The notes: generated by a model from the letters alone, not told the origin. DNA of 64,000 nt from Gimesia benthica (GCF_009720525.1 NZ_CP043930.1:3132501-3196500); one strand, 5' to 3'; positions 35,655-46,157 are shown, counted from the stretch's first letter. Translations and numbers: made by a program.

Positions 35655-37418
35655 ATGCTTGTAAAACGTGGAATTGCAGTTTCTCCGGGAGTAAATTTCG
35701 GTCCCGCCCTGATTCTGGGTGCGGAGGACTTTCGCATACCGCGGCAATTCGTCAGCGTCAATGTGATCGAAACCGAAATCGCTCGCCTGCGTTCTGCGCT
35801 CGATGCGGTCTGTGAAGAGATCGCCGTAAATGAAAGACTTGCCTCTGACAAACTGGGGGAACAGTACGGTGCCATTTTCGCCGCACACCTGCAGATGGTC
35901 AGTTCTCCCCGGCTTCGTGAAGAGATCGAGACTCTGATCCGTGACAAATGCTATTCCCCTGAGCACGCTTCCAGTCGCGTCTTCAGACGTTACACCAAGC
36001 TGGTACAGCACCTGGGTGACAATTACCTGGCGGAACGCGCCAGTGATATCATCGATCTGGAAAAGCGGCTGCTGAAACAGCTGCTGGGGGAAAAACGCGA
36101 AGAACTATCCAACCTGACAACGCCCATCGTCGTCCTCGCCAATAACCTGACCCCCAGCGAAACTGCGGGGCTGGCCAAGGAATATGTACTCGGCTTTGCT
36201 ACCGAAGTCGGCGGTCGCACCAGCCATACCTCGATTCTGGCAGGAGCCCTGGAAATTCCAGCCGTCGTCGGTCTGGGAGAATTTCTCTCCGATGTCTCCG
36301 GCGGTGACATGGTCATTGTTGACGGCAACAACGGCGAAATCATCATTGACCCCGACGAAGAGACGCTGGCCCGATACAAGGATACCGGCGAACGGCAGCG
36401 TTCGATGGCAGCCCGACTGGCATCGCGGCGTAAAATTCGCTCGGAAACCAAAGATGGGACCCGTATTCACGTCATGGGGAACATTGAATTCCCTAATGAA
36501 GTTGAACACTGTGCCGAACGGGGGGCAGACGGGATCGGCCTCTACCGAACCGAATTCCTTTACTTGCAGTCCAATACCGAGCCTACCGAAGAAATTCACT
36601 ACGACGCCTACTGTCGCGTCGTCCAGGCGGCTCAGAACCGCCCGATTGTGATCCGAACCCTCGACCTGGGTGCAGATAAGATTCCACGTGGCTATCGCCA
36701 TCTGGCTAAAGAGGGCATGAACCCGGCTCTGGGACTCCGCAGTGTCCGCCTCAGCCTGCGGGACCTGCCGCTCTTCAAAACCCAGCTCCGGGCTATCTTC
36801 CGGGCTGCCGTACACGGTGACGTCCGCATCATGTTCCCCCTCATCTCTACCCTGCTCGAATGGCGGCAGGCCAAGATGATTGTCGGTGACGTTCTGGAAG
36901 ATCTCGAAGAACGGGGTGTGGATTTCAATCCCAATATTCCGATAGGAATGATGGTAGAAGTCCCGGCAGCTGCCCTGCTGGCAGAAGAATTTGCCGAAGA
37001 AGTTGACTTTTTCTCCATTGGGACGAACGACTTAATTCAGTATACTCTGGCAGTGGATCGGTCTGATCCCGCCGTTTCGTCGCTCTACAACTCTGCTGAT
37101 CCTTCGATTTTAAGGCTCATCAAAATGGTGGTAGAAGCGGCCCGTAAAAAAAACATACCGGTTACCGTCTGTGGGCAGATGAGCTCCGACCTGAAATCGA
37201 TCCCGCTGCTGGCAGGCCTGGGGATTCGACAGATCAGTACCACACCACTGGCGATCCCGGAAGTAAAAGAAGTAATCAGACATCTGACAATCGCCCGGGC
37301 CGAGGAAATCGCAGCACATGCAATGACCATCGACGTGGCCCGCGACGTTGAAAGTTATTTAAGAGGAGAATTGTACAAAATCTGTCCTGACCTGTTTGAT
37401 GAAGAGCTTCCTTTGTAA
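35655..37418 (+). CDS. ptsI: PTS enzyme I (phosphoenolpyruvate-protein phosphotransferase)
   Basis: A 587-residue EI that moves phosphate from phosphoenolpyruvate to HPr. Motifs: the His active site in [75 protein letters not shown] and the Cys of [10 protein letters not shown]. No GAF domain precedes it, so it is standard EI and not PtsP. The gene completes a regulatory PTS with HPr and EIIA but no sugar transporter. Confidence 0.96.
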   Translation: MLVKRGIAVSPGVNFGPALILGAEDFRIPRQFVSVNVIETEIARLRSALDAVCEEIAVNERLASDKLGEQYGAIFAAHLQMVSSPRLREEIETLIRDKCYSPEHASSRVFRRYTKLVQHLGDNYLAERASDIIDLEKRLLKQLLGEKREELSNLTTPIVVLANNLTPSETAGLAKEYVLGFATEVGGRTSHTSILAGALEIPAVVGLGEFLSDVSGGDMVIVDGNNGEIIIDPDEETLARYKDTGERQRSMAARLASRRKIRSETKDGTRIHVMGNIEFPNEVEHCAERGADGIGLYRTEFLYLQSNTEPTEEIHYDAYCRVVQAAQNRPIVIRTLDLGADKIPRGYRHLAKEGMNPALGLRSVRLSLRDLPLFKTQLRAIFRAAVHGDVRIMFPLISTLLEWRQAKMIVGDVLEDLEERGVDFNPNIPIGMMVEVPAAALLAEEFAEEVDFFSIGTNDLIQYTLAVDRSDPAVSSLYNSADPSILRLIKMVVEAARKKNIPVTVCGQMSSDLKSIPLLAGLGIRQISTTPLAIPEVKEVIRHLTIARAEEIAAHAMTIDVARDVESYLRGELYKICPDLFDEELPL

Positions 37419-38277
37419 GCGCTCAACTCAAAGCAGTCGCTTCTGAAAAGCACCGGGACAACATTAACTGCAGGATCAGGTGAAAACTCACCCCTTCTGC
37501 AACCTCGATTTTTACGTTTACATTTTGCAGCGGACTCGAACTGTTTTTCAAAAATCGGTTCGCTGCCATCCACTGCACCTCGGTGGTGCGTGGGTTGAGT
37601 ATGAACCAGATTCAATCAAGACGAAATGCATGACACAGTCATTTCCCAAACCGAAAGCATTTACGTGTGATTCAGACTGAATGCAGGTTCCCGATACAGT
37701 GCTGGCTCTTCCCGAGCAGCCTGTCAGAGTTCCTGCGAACCGTCCTCTCGCACTAGTGACAGCAGTATGAACTACCCCCCTGATCCTTCAGAACAGATCA
37801 TTTTGAAGACGGCTCAAGCCGCCTTACGGGGATATGCTGCCGCTTGCACAACACGCTTTCAAAGTCCACAGGCAGTTCCTGCCGCCTCTGTAACGACCTC
37901 TAACCCGCTGCAGTCCTCCGCCCGCATAACAGACCTTAATGCGTTCTGTGTGCCAGGCGCTACTCCGACTGTCAGCCACACCAGAGCAGTTACAGCATCC
38001 TCAGGAACGATCACGCCCGTCGACAATGTTCGGGAAATGATTCGACTCACCAGTCGCCCCCACCAGAATCTCTCTAAGCCGCCTCGTCACGGTCGATCGA
38101 CCAGCGATACATCGGCTTATTTCAGGAGAATCGCCCGCACGGAGACATATGTGCTCCCGCAAGGGCAACTGACTGGCTTTTCTACCACAAGAGACTGTTC
38201 TCGTCGTGGAAAGTCCGTCTCCACAGTGACTGCTGAGGAATACTGCATTCGTCGTGTTCCACGACAAAGGGTATTCC
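37419..38277 (+). promoter_or_regulatory. Long leader region upstream of rne
   Basis: About 860 bp between ptsI and RNase E/G. No confirmed gene is here, though an unbroken 177-codon frame (37767-38300) is noted separately. RNase E genes of other bacteria have long, structured 5' leaders used for autoregulation, so a transcript leader is plausible here. It contains the local pairing near the ribosome site described below. Confidence 0.45.
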
Positions 38278-38300
38278 ATGAAAAAGGAAATGCTGATTAA
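37767..38300 (+). CDS. Doubtful 177-codon frame overlapping the rne start
   Basis: An ATG-started open frame of 177 codons that overlaps the first 23 bases of rne. The protein is rich in Ser, Thr, Arg and Pro with no recognisable motif, no signal peptide and no strong ribosome site. It may be a chance frame inside the rne leader, or a leader peptide whose translation affects rne. I list it so that it is not lost; I think it is more likely non-coding. Confidence 0.2.
   Translation: MNYPPDPSEQIILKTAQAALRGYAAACTTRFQSPQAVPAASVTTSNPLQSSARITDLNAFCVPGATPTVSHTRAVTASSGTITPVDNVREMIRLTSRPHQNLSKPPRHGRSTSDTSAYFRRIARTETYVLPQGQLTGFSTTRDCSRRGKSVSTVTAEEYCIRRVPRQRVFHEKGNAD
38203..38271 (+). promoter_or_regulatory. 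Alternative RNA pairing at the rne ribosome site
   Basis: GTCGTGGAA at 38203-38211 is fully complementary to TTCCACGAC at 38257-38265. GTCGTG at 38251-38256 is also complementary to CACGAC (38260-38265), so two hairpins compete for the same right arm, which ends directly before the Shine-Dalgarno AAAGGG (38266-38271). Such a switch could tune RNase E translation; this is inference. Confidence 0.4.
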
Positions 38301-39834
38301 TGTCCTCCAGCCGGAGGAAAGTCGAATCGCCATCGTTGAAGATGGTGTCCTCGAAGAACTGTATGTCGAGCGCAACAGCCTCGAAAACCTGGTAGGAAAT
38401 ATCTACAAGGGTAAAGTCGTCAATATCGAGCCCAGTATTCAGGCCGCATTTGTCGATTTCGGCGTTGGACGGAATGGCTTCCTGCACGTCAGCGATCTCG
38501 AATACCAGTACTATAAACACATCACGGAAAACGGTGAGAACAAAGCAGCACGGGGCAGAAACTCCAAAGGCCGCCGTATCAATGAGCGCAGTGTGGCTAA
38601 CAAACCACCGATCCAGGAAATCCTGAAACGCGGCAGCGAAGTGCTGGTCCAGGTAATCAAGGAAGGGATCGGCAACAAAGGCCCCACGCTTTCTACCTAC
38701 ATCAGTATTCCCGGCCGCTACCTGGTCATCATGCCCGGACTGCAGCGGGTCGGCATCAGCCGCAAAATCACCGATGAAGACGTGAGAAAACAGCTGCGTT
38801 CCATCCTGACACAACTGGCACCTCCGCCGGGACTGGGTTTTATTGTCCGTACCGCAGGTATTGATCGCTCTGCTGAAGATCTGCAACGCGACCTGAATTA
38901 CCTGCTCCGTCTCTGGGGAACCATCGTCGGGCGCATCAAGAAACTACCGGCGCCTGTCGAAATTTACTCCGAATCCGACATGATGATTCGCACGATTCGC
39001 GACATCTACAACAGCGAAATCGACACACTCTATATTGACGAACCCACGGCCTACCAGCGGGCTCGCGACTTCATGAAAGTCGTCCTGCCCAAACACGTCA
39101 ATCGCATCAAACACTACACCGGCAGTGATCCGATTTTCTATAACAGCAATCTGGATGATGAAATCTGCAGCATCCAGAACCGGCACGTGCCCATGAAAGG
39201 TGGCGGCTCAATCGTAATCGACCAGACCGAAGCCCTGGTCGCGATCGACGTTAACAGTGGTAACTACCGGGCTGATGACAATGCTGAAAAAACAGCTTTC
39301 AAAGTCAACATGAAGGCCGCTGAGGAAATCAGCCGCCAGATTCGTCTTCGGGACCTTGGCGGAGTGATCGTAATCGATTTCATCGACATGCGGGAAGAAA
39401 AGCACCGTCGGTCCGTCGAACGTCGACTGCGCGATCTGGTCAAACGGGACCGTGCCCGTACTAAAGTGCTCCGCATTAGTCCCTTCGGTCTGATTGAAAT
39501 GACCCGCCAGAGAATTCGCCCCTCGCTCCGCAGGAGCATGTACGAAGACTGTCCCTCCTGTCGGGGAACGGGCCAGGTCAAAACAGCCGAAAGTATGGCC
39601 ATCGAAGTCATGCGAACCCTGATGACCACGGTCTACAAGAAAAACATCGCGCGGCTGGTGCTGAATGTACATGAAAATGTGGCTAATTACCTGAATAATA
39701 AACGCCGCAAAGATATCAACAGCCTCGAAGAATCATCGAATACCGTTATTGCCATCAACGCACGTACAGATGTCGAACCAGAACATCTCACCGCACGTTG
39801 TTACGACGATATTGGAAATGAAGTGAATTTCTAG
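38278..39834 (+). CDS. rne: Ribonuclease E/G
   Basis: A 518-residue endoribonuclease for RNA decay and rRNA processing. The S1 domain (about 35-125; VVNIEPSIQAAFVDFGVGRNGFLHV) carries a Lys/Arg-rich insert (KAARGRNSKGRR). The catalytic DNase-I-like domain has VAIDVNSG and VIVIDFIDM, whose aspartates bind Mg. The Zn-link is CPSCRGTG. The chosen ATG at 38278 follows AAAGGG at 6 bases; a GTG at 38254 is in frame but less likely. It lacks the long C-terminal scaffold of E. coli RNase E, so it is of the RNase G/short RNase E kind. Confidence 0.95.
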   Translation: MKKEMLINVLQPEESRIAIVEDGVLEELYVERNSLENLVGNIYKGKVVNIEPSIQAAFVDFGVGRNGFLHVSDLEYQYYKHITENGENKAARGRNSKGRRINERSVANKPPIQEILKRGSEVLVQVIKEGIGNKGPTLSTYISIPGRYLVIMPGLQRVGISRKITDEDVRKQLRSILTQLAPPPGLGFIVRTAGIDRSAEDLQRDLNYLLRLWGTIVGRIKKLPAPVEIYSESDMMIRTIRDIYNSEIDTLYIDEPTAYQRARDFMKVVLPKHVNRIKHYTGSDPIFYNSNLDDEICSIQNRHVPMKGGGSIVIDQTEALVAIDVNSGNYRADDNAEKTAFKVNMKAAEEISRQIRLRDLGGVIVIDFIDMREEKHRRSVERRLRDLVKRDRARTKVLRISPFGLIEMTRQRIRPSLRRSMYEDCPSCRGTGQVKTAESMAIEVMRTLMTTVYKKNIARLVLNVHENVANYLNNKRRKDINSLEESSNTVIAINARTDVEPEHLTARCYDDIGNEVNF

Positions 39835-39966
39835 TCGCTTCTGACTCGAAATTTCAAAAGTGACTCTTTACAATGCCCTGCTCGCTATGCGTATGAGAGG
39901 TACGGATTCCGCGCAGGGCCTGGCTGGCTGATTGAATAAACACACTCTCGCAGCTGTGTTTAACTA

Positions 39967-39972
39967 TATAAT
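39967..39972 (+). promoter_or_regulatory. Candidate -10 element for rplU
   Basis: TATAAT at 39967-39972 is a perfect -10 hexamer, about 110 bases before rplU. No -35 match lies at 16-18 bases upstream. The ribosome site GAAGG (40071-40075) precedes the ATG at 40083. Confidence 0.4.
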
Positions 39973-40082
39973 ATCATTAGCGTTGCGCTATTGATTCTGA
40001 ATACAGATCGGATTCCATTTGCTTCATAAATCCGACTTCAGCAATTATTTGATCCAAGTGTAAGAAAAAAGAAGGTTTGAGG

Positions 40083-40454
40083 ATGTTTGTAGTAATCGAA
40101 GATGGCAGCCATCAATATACGATTCAGGAAGGCGATACCCTGACAATCGACTACCGTGCTACAGCAACAGAAGGCGATTCTATCACTTTTGAAAGCGTGC
40201 TGCTCGCCAATGGTGGCGGTGCCAGCTCGATCGGCACCCCGGCTATCGAAGGTGCATCGGTCGAAGCCGAAGTTGTAAATCCAGAGGTCAAAGGCGAGAA
40301 ACTGGAAATTCAGAAGTTCCGTCGCCGCAAGAACTCTCGTCGTCATACAGGTCACCGCCAGAAATACACCACAGTTCGCATCAAATCGATCACCGTGCCT
40401 GGTCTGGAAATTGTGGAAGCACAAGAAACCGAACCTGCTGCCACTGAAGCCTAA
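40083..40454 (+). CDS. rplU: Ribosomal protein L21
   Basis: A 123-residue 50S protein. MFVVIEDGSHQYTIQEGDTL is the L21 N-terminus, and KFRRRKNSRRHTGHRQKYTTVRI is its RNA-binding region. The ATG at 40083 has GAAGG 7 bases upstream. It is not followed by rpmA (L27), which usually stands next to it; the terminator at 40513 ends the unit instead. The short acidic C-terminal tail (ETEPAATEA) is extra. Confidence 0.96.
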   Translation: MFVVIEDGSHQYTIQEGDTLTIDYRATATEGDSITFESVLLANGGGASSIGTPAIEGASVEAEVVNPEVKGEKLEIQKFRRRKNSRRHTGHRQKYTTVRIKSITVPGLEIVEAQETEPAATEA

Positions 40455-40512
40455 TTCAAACTGACGCGTGCCCTACGCTGATATTTGATGCGCACAGCAT
40501 AGAATCTACTCT

Positions 40513-40545
40513 CAGCCCCCTGATTCAATCTCAGGGGGCTGTTTG
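40513..40545 (+). terminator. Rho-independent terminator of rplU
   Basis: An 11-bp perfect stem, CAGCCCCCTGA (40513-40523) and TCAGGGGGCTG (40531-40541), with a 7-base loop, followed by TTTGCATTT. It lies 58 bases after the rplU stop. Confidence 0.8.
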
Positions 40546-40709
40546 CATTTGAACTCATCCCAGTCTCCCCTGCCTGCAAATTGACCTTGACCCAAAACCG
40601 TTATTTGACTTAATGTTATGCGGCTTTTGAGACGTCCGGCTGTGAGACCGGGCAGTTCAGATATTCGGACGGACCGCAGACCGCATCCCAGGCAGGTAAG
40701 GATACTTCG

Positions 40710-41879
40710 ATGCACCTCTTTTTTTCAGTAGGCGAACCCAGCGGAGATCAGCACACGGCTCACCTGATCGAAGAAATTCGCACCCGCCGCCCCGACGCTC
40801 GTTTCTCTGCCTTCGGTGGGCCAGAGATGCAGGCTGCCGGCTGTCACCTTGAAGTTCGGCTGACCGATTATGCCGTCATGGGCATTCTCAACGTTCTGCC
40901 TCTGATTTTTAAATTCATTCAGCTGATCCGGCAAGTCGGCGCCTACCTCGAACAGGAGCGCCCCGACGCCGTGATCCTTGTGGATTTCCCCGGATTCAAC
41001 TGGTGGGTTGCGAAAAAAGCCAAAGCCCTGGGTATTCCGGTTTTCTATTACCTGCCCCCTCAACTCTGGGCCTGGGCCCCCTGGCGCATTCGCCGTGTTC
41101 GTAAAAATGTGGATTACATCCTCTCCGGACTCCAGTTTGAAAAACAATGGTATGAATCGCGAGGAATCAACGTCGATTACATCGGGCATCCCTTCTTTGA
41201 TGAAGTGGTTTCCCGGAAGCTGCAGCAGGATACCCTTACCGAGTTGAAACAGTCCGCTCCGCAGATTCTAGGCGTACTCCCCGGTTCTCGTACAAATGAG
41301 GTCACGCGCAACTTCCCTGTGATGCTACAGACGATTCGTCGCCTCTCTCAACAATTTCCCGACGCCATCTTTCCGATTGCCTGCTACCGGGAAGCACACC
41401 TTGAACTCTGCCAGAACTTTATTCGCGAACAACAGGCTGAAGATTTACCGCTCAAACTCTATCTCAAGCAGACTCCCGAAATCATCGAAGCCGCAGACTG
41501 CTGCCTGATGGTCTCCGGATCGGTCAGCCTGGAAATGCTGGCCCGCAAAACGCCAGCCGTTGTGCTGTATCGCAGCCACTGGGGCATGTATTTCCTGGGA
41601 CAACTGCTGATCACCTGCAAATACATGTCACTACCCAACCTGATTGCAGGACGGGAAATCATGCCGGAATTTCCCTCTGTGGGAAATCCGAACAAAGTCG
41701 TAACGCAAATGTCGACGATCCTGGCCGAGTGGCTGAGCAGCCCCCTGGCCCTGGAACGAGCCGGGTCAGAGCTCACATCGCTCTATAATGAAACAGTCAT
41801 ACCCGGTGCCTCAGCACATGCAGCCGAAGCCATCTTGAGCCATACCGGAGCCCAGATCAGCTCTAAAGCGGCTGCCTGA
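40710..41879 (+). CDS. lpxB: Lipid-A-disaccharide synthase
   Basis: A 389-residue GT19 glycosyltransferase that joins UDP-diacylglucosamine and lipid X to form the lipid A disaccharide at the inner membrane. It starts MHLFFSVGEPSGDQHTAHL, with SAFGGPEMQAAG, IVDFPGFN-like LVDFPGFNWW, YYLPPQLWAWAPWR, YIGHPFFD and VLPGSRTNEV in order. Its presence supports an LPS-type outer membrane. Other lpx genes are not nearby; the next gene is an oxidoreductase on the same strand. Confidence 0.96.
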   Translation: MHLFFSVGEPSGDQHTAHLIEEIRTRRPDARFSAFGGPEMQAAGCHLEVRLTDYAVMGILNVLPLIFKFIQLIRQVGAYLEQERPDAVILVDFPGFNWWVAKKAKALGIPVFYYLPPQLWAWAPWRIRRVRKNVDYILSGLQFEKQWYESRGINVDYIGHPFFDEVVSRKLQQDTLTELKQSAPQILGVLPGSRTNEVTRNFPVMLQTIRRLSQQFPDAIFPIACYREAHLELCQNFIREQQAEDLPLKLYLKQTPEIIEAADCCLMVSGSVSLEMLARKTPAVVLYRSHWGMYFLGQLLITCKYMSLPNLIAGREIMPEFPSVGNPNKVVTQMSTILAEWLSSPLALERAGSELTSLYNETVIPGASAHAAEAILSHTGAQISSKAAA

Positions 41880-42121
41880 TATACACATAAACACACCGTA
41901 GTGTTCAATTCGTGTTAAATCGGGCACAAAACGACAATTTTCCAATGAGAATCTGGGGAACCTCCAATTGTTTGTTTTGTGTGAATGGTCCTCTTGAAAA
42001 CTGCTCGTTAGAATCGTCGGATACGTCGTAACAGACCATTCCCGGGTGAAATCAGCCCCGGATGGCTGAAAAGATCATAATCTGTAAAACGCATCTTGGA
42101 CTATCGGGACTACTTAAACTA

Positions 42122-43168
42122 ATGGGAAAAAAAACGATCCGGATTGGAATTGTTGGCGCAGGAGCAAATACAAAAGCGCGACACATTCCGGGATTTCAGG
42201 CGATTGATGACGTCGAACTCGCAGGCGTTGTGAACTCAACTCAAGCCTCTACAGATAAAGTTGCCCGGAAATACGGTATTCCGCAAACCTACTCCCACTG
42301 GCAGGAACTGGTGGAAGACCCGGAAATCGATGCTGTTGTGATCGGCACCTGGCCCGATCTGCATTGTGAGATCACCTGCATGGCACTCGAAGCAGGCAAG
42401 CACGTGCTTACCGAGGCCAGAATGGCACGTAATCTGGAAGAAGCGCGTAAGATGCTTAAAGTCTCCCAGGCGCGCCCCGACCTGATCGCCCAGATCGTTC
42501 CCAGTCCTTTCGGCCTCAAATACAATAATGAAATCATTAAGCTGATCTCGCATCAGTATCTGGGTCAATTGCGGGAAGTCATCGTTCAGGGTGCCGACGA
42601 TGCATTCTGGGATTACAGCAAAAAAATGCACTGGCGTCTCGATAAAGAAATCAGCGGCAACAACATGCTCACCATGGGCATCCTGCACGAGACCCTCAGC
42701 CGCTGGGTACCTGCCACCGAACGCGTGTTTGCCCAGTCTTCAATCTTCGAACCCGTTCGTCCTTCTGCGACAGCCCAGGGCAACGCCGATGTGACTCTCC
42801 CTGACAGCCTGCAGATCGTGTCTCGCCTGCAGGGAGGCGCCAACGCCATCTATCACCTGAGTGGAACAATTCTCTTTGGACCAGGTCTGCAGATTCACCT
42901 GTATGGCAGCCTGGGAACCATCAAAGTTCAATTCACTCCCGAAGAGAAAATCTTTGTTGGTCATATGGGAGAGGATAAGCTCAAAGAAATTCAGGTTCCT
43001 CAGGAAGAGATCAGTGGCTGGCGTGTGGAATCGGAATTCATCGGTGCCATCCGTGGAGAGGAAGTCGTGCACTTCACTGATTTCGCCACCGGTGTCAAAT
43101 ACATGGAGTTTTCCGAAGCGGTTGCCCGGAGCTGCGAACAGAATCAGCCTGTCTCGCTTCCACTGTAA
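42122..43168 (+). CDS. Gfo/Idh/MocA-family oxidoreductase without the EKP lysine
   Basis: A 348-residue protein from ATG 42122 (MGKKTIRIGIVGAG); an upstream ATG at 42062 is less likely. The N-terminal NAD-binding fold (GIVGAGANTKARHIPG) and the C-terminal beta-sheet domain are typical. The conserved EKP segment that carries the catalytic lysine reads HVLTEARMAR here, so Lys is replaced. A few subfamilies share this change. It lies downstream of lpxB, where some bacteria have the GnnA oxidoreductase for lipid A, but the missing lysine argues against that role. The substrate is not known. Confidence 0.82.
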   Translation: MGKKTIRIGIVGAGANTKARHIPGFQAIDDVELAGVVNSTQASTDKVARKYGIPQTYSHWQELVEDPEIDAVVIGTWPDLHCEITCMALEAGKHVLTEARMARNLEEARKMLKVSQARPDLIAQIVPSPFGLKYNNEIIKLISHQYLGQLREVIVQGADDAFWDYSKKMHWRLDKEISGNNMLTMGILHETLSRWVPATERVFAQSSIFEPVRPSATAQGNADVTLPDSLQIVSRLQGGANAIYHLSGTILFGPGLQIHLYGSLGTIKVQFTPEEKIFVGHMGEDKLKEIQVPQEEISGWRVESEFIGAIRGEEVVHFTDFATGVKYMEFSEAVARSCEQNQPVSLPL

Positions 43169-43287
43169 ACTGGCAGATCGACTGAAAATCGTCATAATAC
43201 AGGGACAGCGTTCAAAGGCAGACAGTCGAACCTGTCGATATTGATGTTATCCCTGACAGCCAGCTTCACTCGAAACGATCTGAAATC

Positions 43288-44274
43288 ATGACAGAAACTT
43301 TGGAACAGGAATTAAAGACAGCACTCCTGGCAGTCAGACAGGCTGCATTGATCTGCAGAACAGTTCAATCTGCCATCACGGATGAGGTCCTGGAAAAAAA
43401 AGATAAGAGTCCAGTCACGATCGCAGATTTCAGCAGTCAGGCCGTTATCTGCCGTGCACTCCACAACGCATTCCCGGAAGACCCCATCATCGGTGAAGAA
43501 GATGCCGCTGAACTGCAAGGACCGGAAAACCGGGAGTTCCTGGAAAAGATTGTCTCGGAACTGACTGCCGACGGTATCCAGGATACGACTCCTGAGAATG
43601 TCTGTACGTGGATCGATTATGGCGGTGCCAAAACATACAGCGACCGTTTCTGGACGCTTGATCCCATTGATGGAACCAAGGGCTTTTTACGCAAAGAACA
43701 GTACGCGGTTTCACTTGCTTTGATCGTGGAGGGAAAAATCGTACTCGGCGTGCTGGGCTGTCCCAACCTGCCCTTTCCCGGGGAAAACCCAACCGCGGGG
43801 ACGCTCTACTACGCGATCGCTGGACAAGGTGCATACGCCCTTCCCCTCGTTCGCGAACAGGAGCCGAAACGCATCCGTGTGACCACTACTGCCGATTTTT
43901 CGGAATCCCGCTTTTGTGAATCCGTCGAATCGGGACACAGTTCACACAGCCACTCTCAGCAGCTGGCGGAACGACTGGGGATCAGTAAAGAGCCCCGGCG
44001 TCTGGACAGTCAGGCTAAATACGCTGTCGTCGCCCAGGGTGAGGCTGACATCTACATGCGGCTGCCCACACGCCCCGGTTATCGTGAGAAAATCTGGGAT
44101 CATGCGGCGGGGGTCTTGCTGGTTGAAGAAGCGGGAGGGGAAGTCACTGATATCCACGGCAACCCGCTGCAATTTGACCAGGGATATGAACTGAAAAATA
44201 ATCAGGGCGTGATCGTCACCAACGGACACCTGCACTCGCTCCTGATCCAGTCTCTGGACGAACTCGAATTTTAA
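43288..44274 (+). CDS. 3'(2'),5'-bisphosphate nucleotidase / inositol-phosphatase family (HAL2/CysQ-like)
   Basis: A 328-residue Mg-dependent, Li-sensitive-type phosphatase. Motifs: SPVTIADFSSQA, GEEDA (metal), WTLDPIDGTKGFLR (metal) and WDHAAGVLLVEEAGG (metal). Its size and the DGTKGF segment match the HAL2/PAP-phosphatase group, which removes 3'-phosphoadenosine 5'-phosphate from sulfate assimilation. The SLC13 anion transporter gene starts 40 bp downstream, consistent with a sulfate link. Confidence 0.88.
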   Translation: MTETLEQELKTALLAVRQAALICRTVQSAITDEVLEKKDKSPVTIADFSSQAVICRALHNAFPEDPIIGEEDAAELQGPENREFLEKIVSELTADGIQDTTPENVCTWIDYGGAKTYSDRFWTLDPIDGTKGFLRKEQYAVSLALIVEGKIVLGVLGCPNLPFPGENPTAGTLYYAIAGQGAYALPLVREQEPKRIRVTTTADFSESRFCESVESGHSSHSHSQQLAERLGISKEPRRLDSQAKYAVVAQGEADIYMRLPTRPGYREKIWDHAAGVLLVEEAGGEVTDIHGNPLQFDQGYELKNNQGVIVTNGHLHSLLIQSLDELEF

Positions 44275-44314
44275 TCCCTGTATCGATCTGTCTTTTGATG
44301 ATGTATTAACCGAC

Positions 44315-46089
44315 ATGGACTGGCACATCGTAGTCACGTTTCTCGTTTTGGCAGGAGTAATCTGCTCTCTGACGTTTCTACGTGCCGGCGCTGATACGAT
44401 TCTGATGGGCGGTCTGACCATTCTCATCGTTTCCGGCATCGTTCCCGTCGATCAGGCTGTGCAGGGTTTTGCTAACGAAGGTCTGCTGGCAGTTGCATTT
44501 CTGTTCGTGGTCAGCGAGGGTATCCGACAAACCGGCGGCTTCTCCTTCACGGGCCAGCAACTACTGGGACGACCTAAATCCCTGACCGATGCGCAGGCCC
44601 GCGTGATGGTGCCTTCCGCCATCCTGAGTGCATTCCTGAATAACACTCCCGTTGTTGCCATGATGATGCCCGTCATTTCCGACTGGGCCAAGAAAATGCG
44701 GATCTCCATTTCGCATCTGATGCTGCCTCTCAGTTATGCCGCGATTCTGGGCGGGCTCTGTACCCTGGTCGGCACCAGCACCACCCTGGTGGTCAATGGG
44801 CTGCTGCAGAGTCAGACAGATCGCCCTGCACTGAGCATGTTTGAAATTGCCTGGATCGGAGTTCCGGTCATGGTTGCGGGATTGATATATCTGCTGGTCT
44901 GCTCTCGCTGGCTGCTCCCCGAGCGAAAACCGGCGATCACTCCCATGGACGATCCCCGTGAATACACGGTGGAAATGGTCGTTGAACCCGGCTGTCCCCT
45001 GATTGGCAAAACCATTGAACAAGCCGGTCTGCGTCATCTGCCCGGCATGTACCTGATGGAAATCGACCGGGACGATGATGTGATCGCCGCGGTCTCCTCG
45101 AATGAACGACTGGCCGCCAACGATCAGCTGGTCTTCGTGGGCGTTGTTGAATCGGTCATCGATCTGCAGAAAATCCCCGGCCTCAAACCAGCCACCGACC
45201 AGTTATTCAAACTCTCCGGTCCCCGCTCCGAACGCTGCCTGATTGAAGCGGTTGTCTCAGACAGCTTTCGTTTCCTCAATATGTCCATCCGCACTGCCAA
45301 GTTTCGCTCCAATTACAACGCTGCGGTAATCGCGGTGGCACGGAACGGTCAGCGGATCAATAAGAAAATCGGTGACATTGAACTGCAGCGAGGCGACACA
45401 TTACTCATTGAAGCACACCCCTCGTTCATCGATCAGCAACGGAACTCCCGTGAATTTTTCCTGGTCAGCCAGGTCGAAGATTCCACGCCCCCAAGACACG
45501 AACGCGCCTGGATCGCCCGGCTGATTCTGCTGGCCATGATCGGTATGGTTGCCGTGTTCAACATCCCGATGCTTGTGGCCGCCATGGTGGCTGCTGGCCT
45601 GATGACCGCAACCCGCTGCTGCAGTGCCACGGAAGCCAAACGCTCCATTGACTGGGGAGTGCTGATCACCATCGCAGCCGGACTGGGAATTGGACAGGCC
45701 ATCGATAACTCGGGTGCCGCCAGACTGATTGCCAACGGATTTACCGGTATGGCTAACGACAGTCCTCTGATCGTCCTCGCGATTCTCTCATTCATCACCC
45801 TGGTCTTTACGAATCTGATTACCGCCAAAGCCACGGCAACGCTGATTTTTCCGATCACGGTCGCCACTGCAAATGCCCTGGGTGTGGACCTGATGCCGTT
45901 CGTGATTGCCATCATCATTTCTGCAGCCGCCTGTTTCGCCACCCCTATCGGCTACCAGACCAACCTGATGGTCTTCGGACCCGGGGGTATAAATATGGTG
46001 ACTATCTGCGTATTGGCGGCCCGCTGACTTTGATTGTCTGGTTATTGACAGTCATCGTCGTACCTCTTGTCTGGCCCTTCCATCCCTGA
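44315..46089 (+). CDS. SLC13-type anion transporter with two TrkA-C domains (frameshifted near the end)
   Basis: An SLC13/DASS transporter: about five N-terminal helices with SAFLNNTPVVAMMMPV, two cytoplasmic TrkA-C (RCK-C) domains (about 205-295 and 310-385) and C-terminal helices with ANGFTGM and TNLITAKATATLIFP. It probably carries sulfate or other divalent anions. The frame stops at 46027 after ...GPGGINMVTICVLAAR. One extra G in the GGGGG run at 45983-45987 would read GPGGYKYGDYLRIGGPLTL and continue to the stop at 46089, restoring the last helix (WLLTVIVVPLVWPF) and 591 residues. Thus one base is missing here. Confidence 0.85.
45983..45987 (+). other. Frameshift site in the SLC13 gene (G5, expected G6)
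   Basis: The run CCCGGGGGTAT holds five G. With six, the frame continues into the conserved C-terminus of SLC13 proteins. See the matching sites at 47334-47338 and 52543-52547. Confidence 0.75.
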
Positions 46090-46157
46090 TAATGTAAATT
46101 GAGAAATCACCCGCCGTATTCGGTACCGATTCCTTTTTTCATAATCAGGGTTCCTCC

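Noticed and set aside
36105..36815. 236-codon minus frame opposite ptsI
   Set aside because: Shadow of a highly conserved EI sequence.
42062..42121. Upstream start of the Gfo/Idh/MocA gene
   Set aside because: The added 20 residues precede the usual start of the NAD fold and have no ribosome site.
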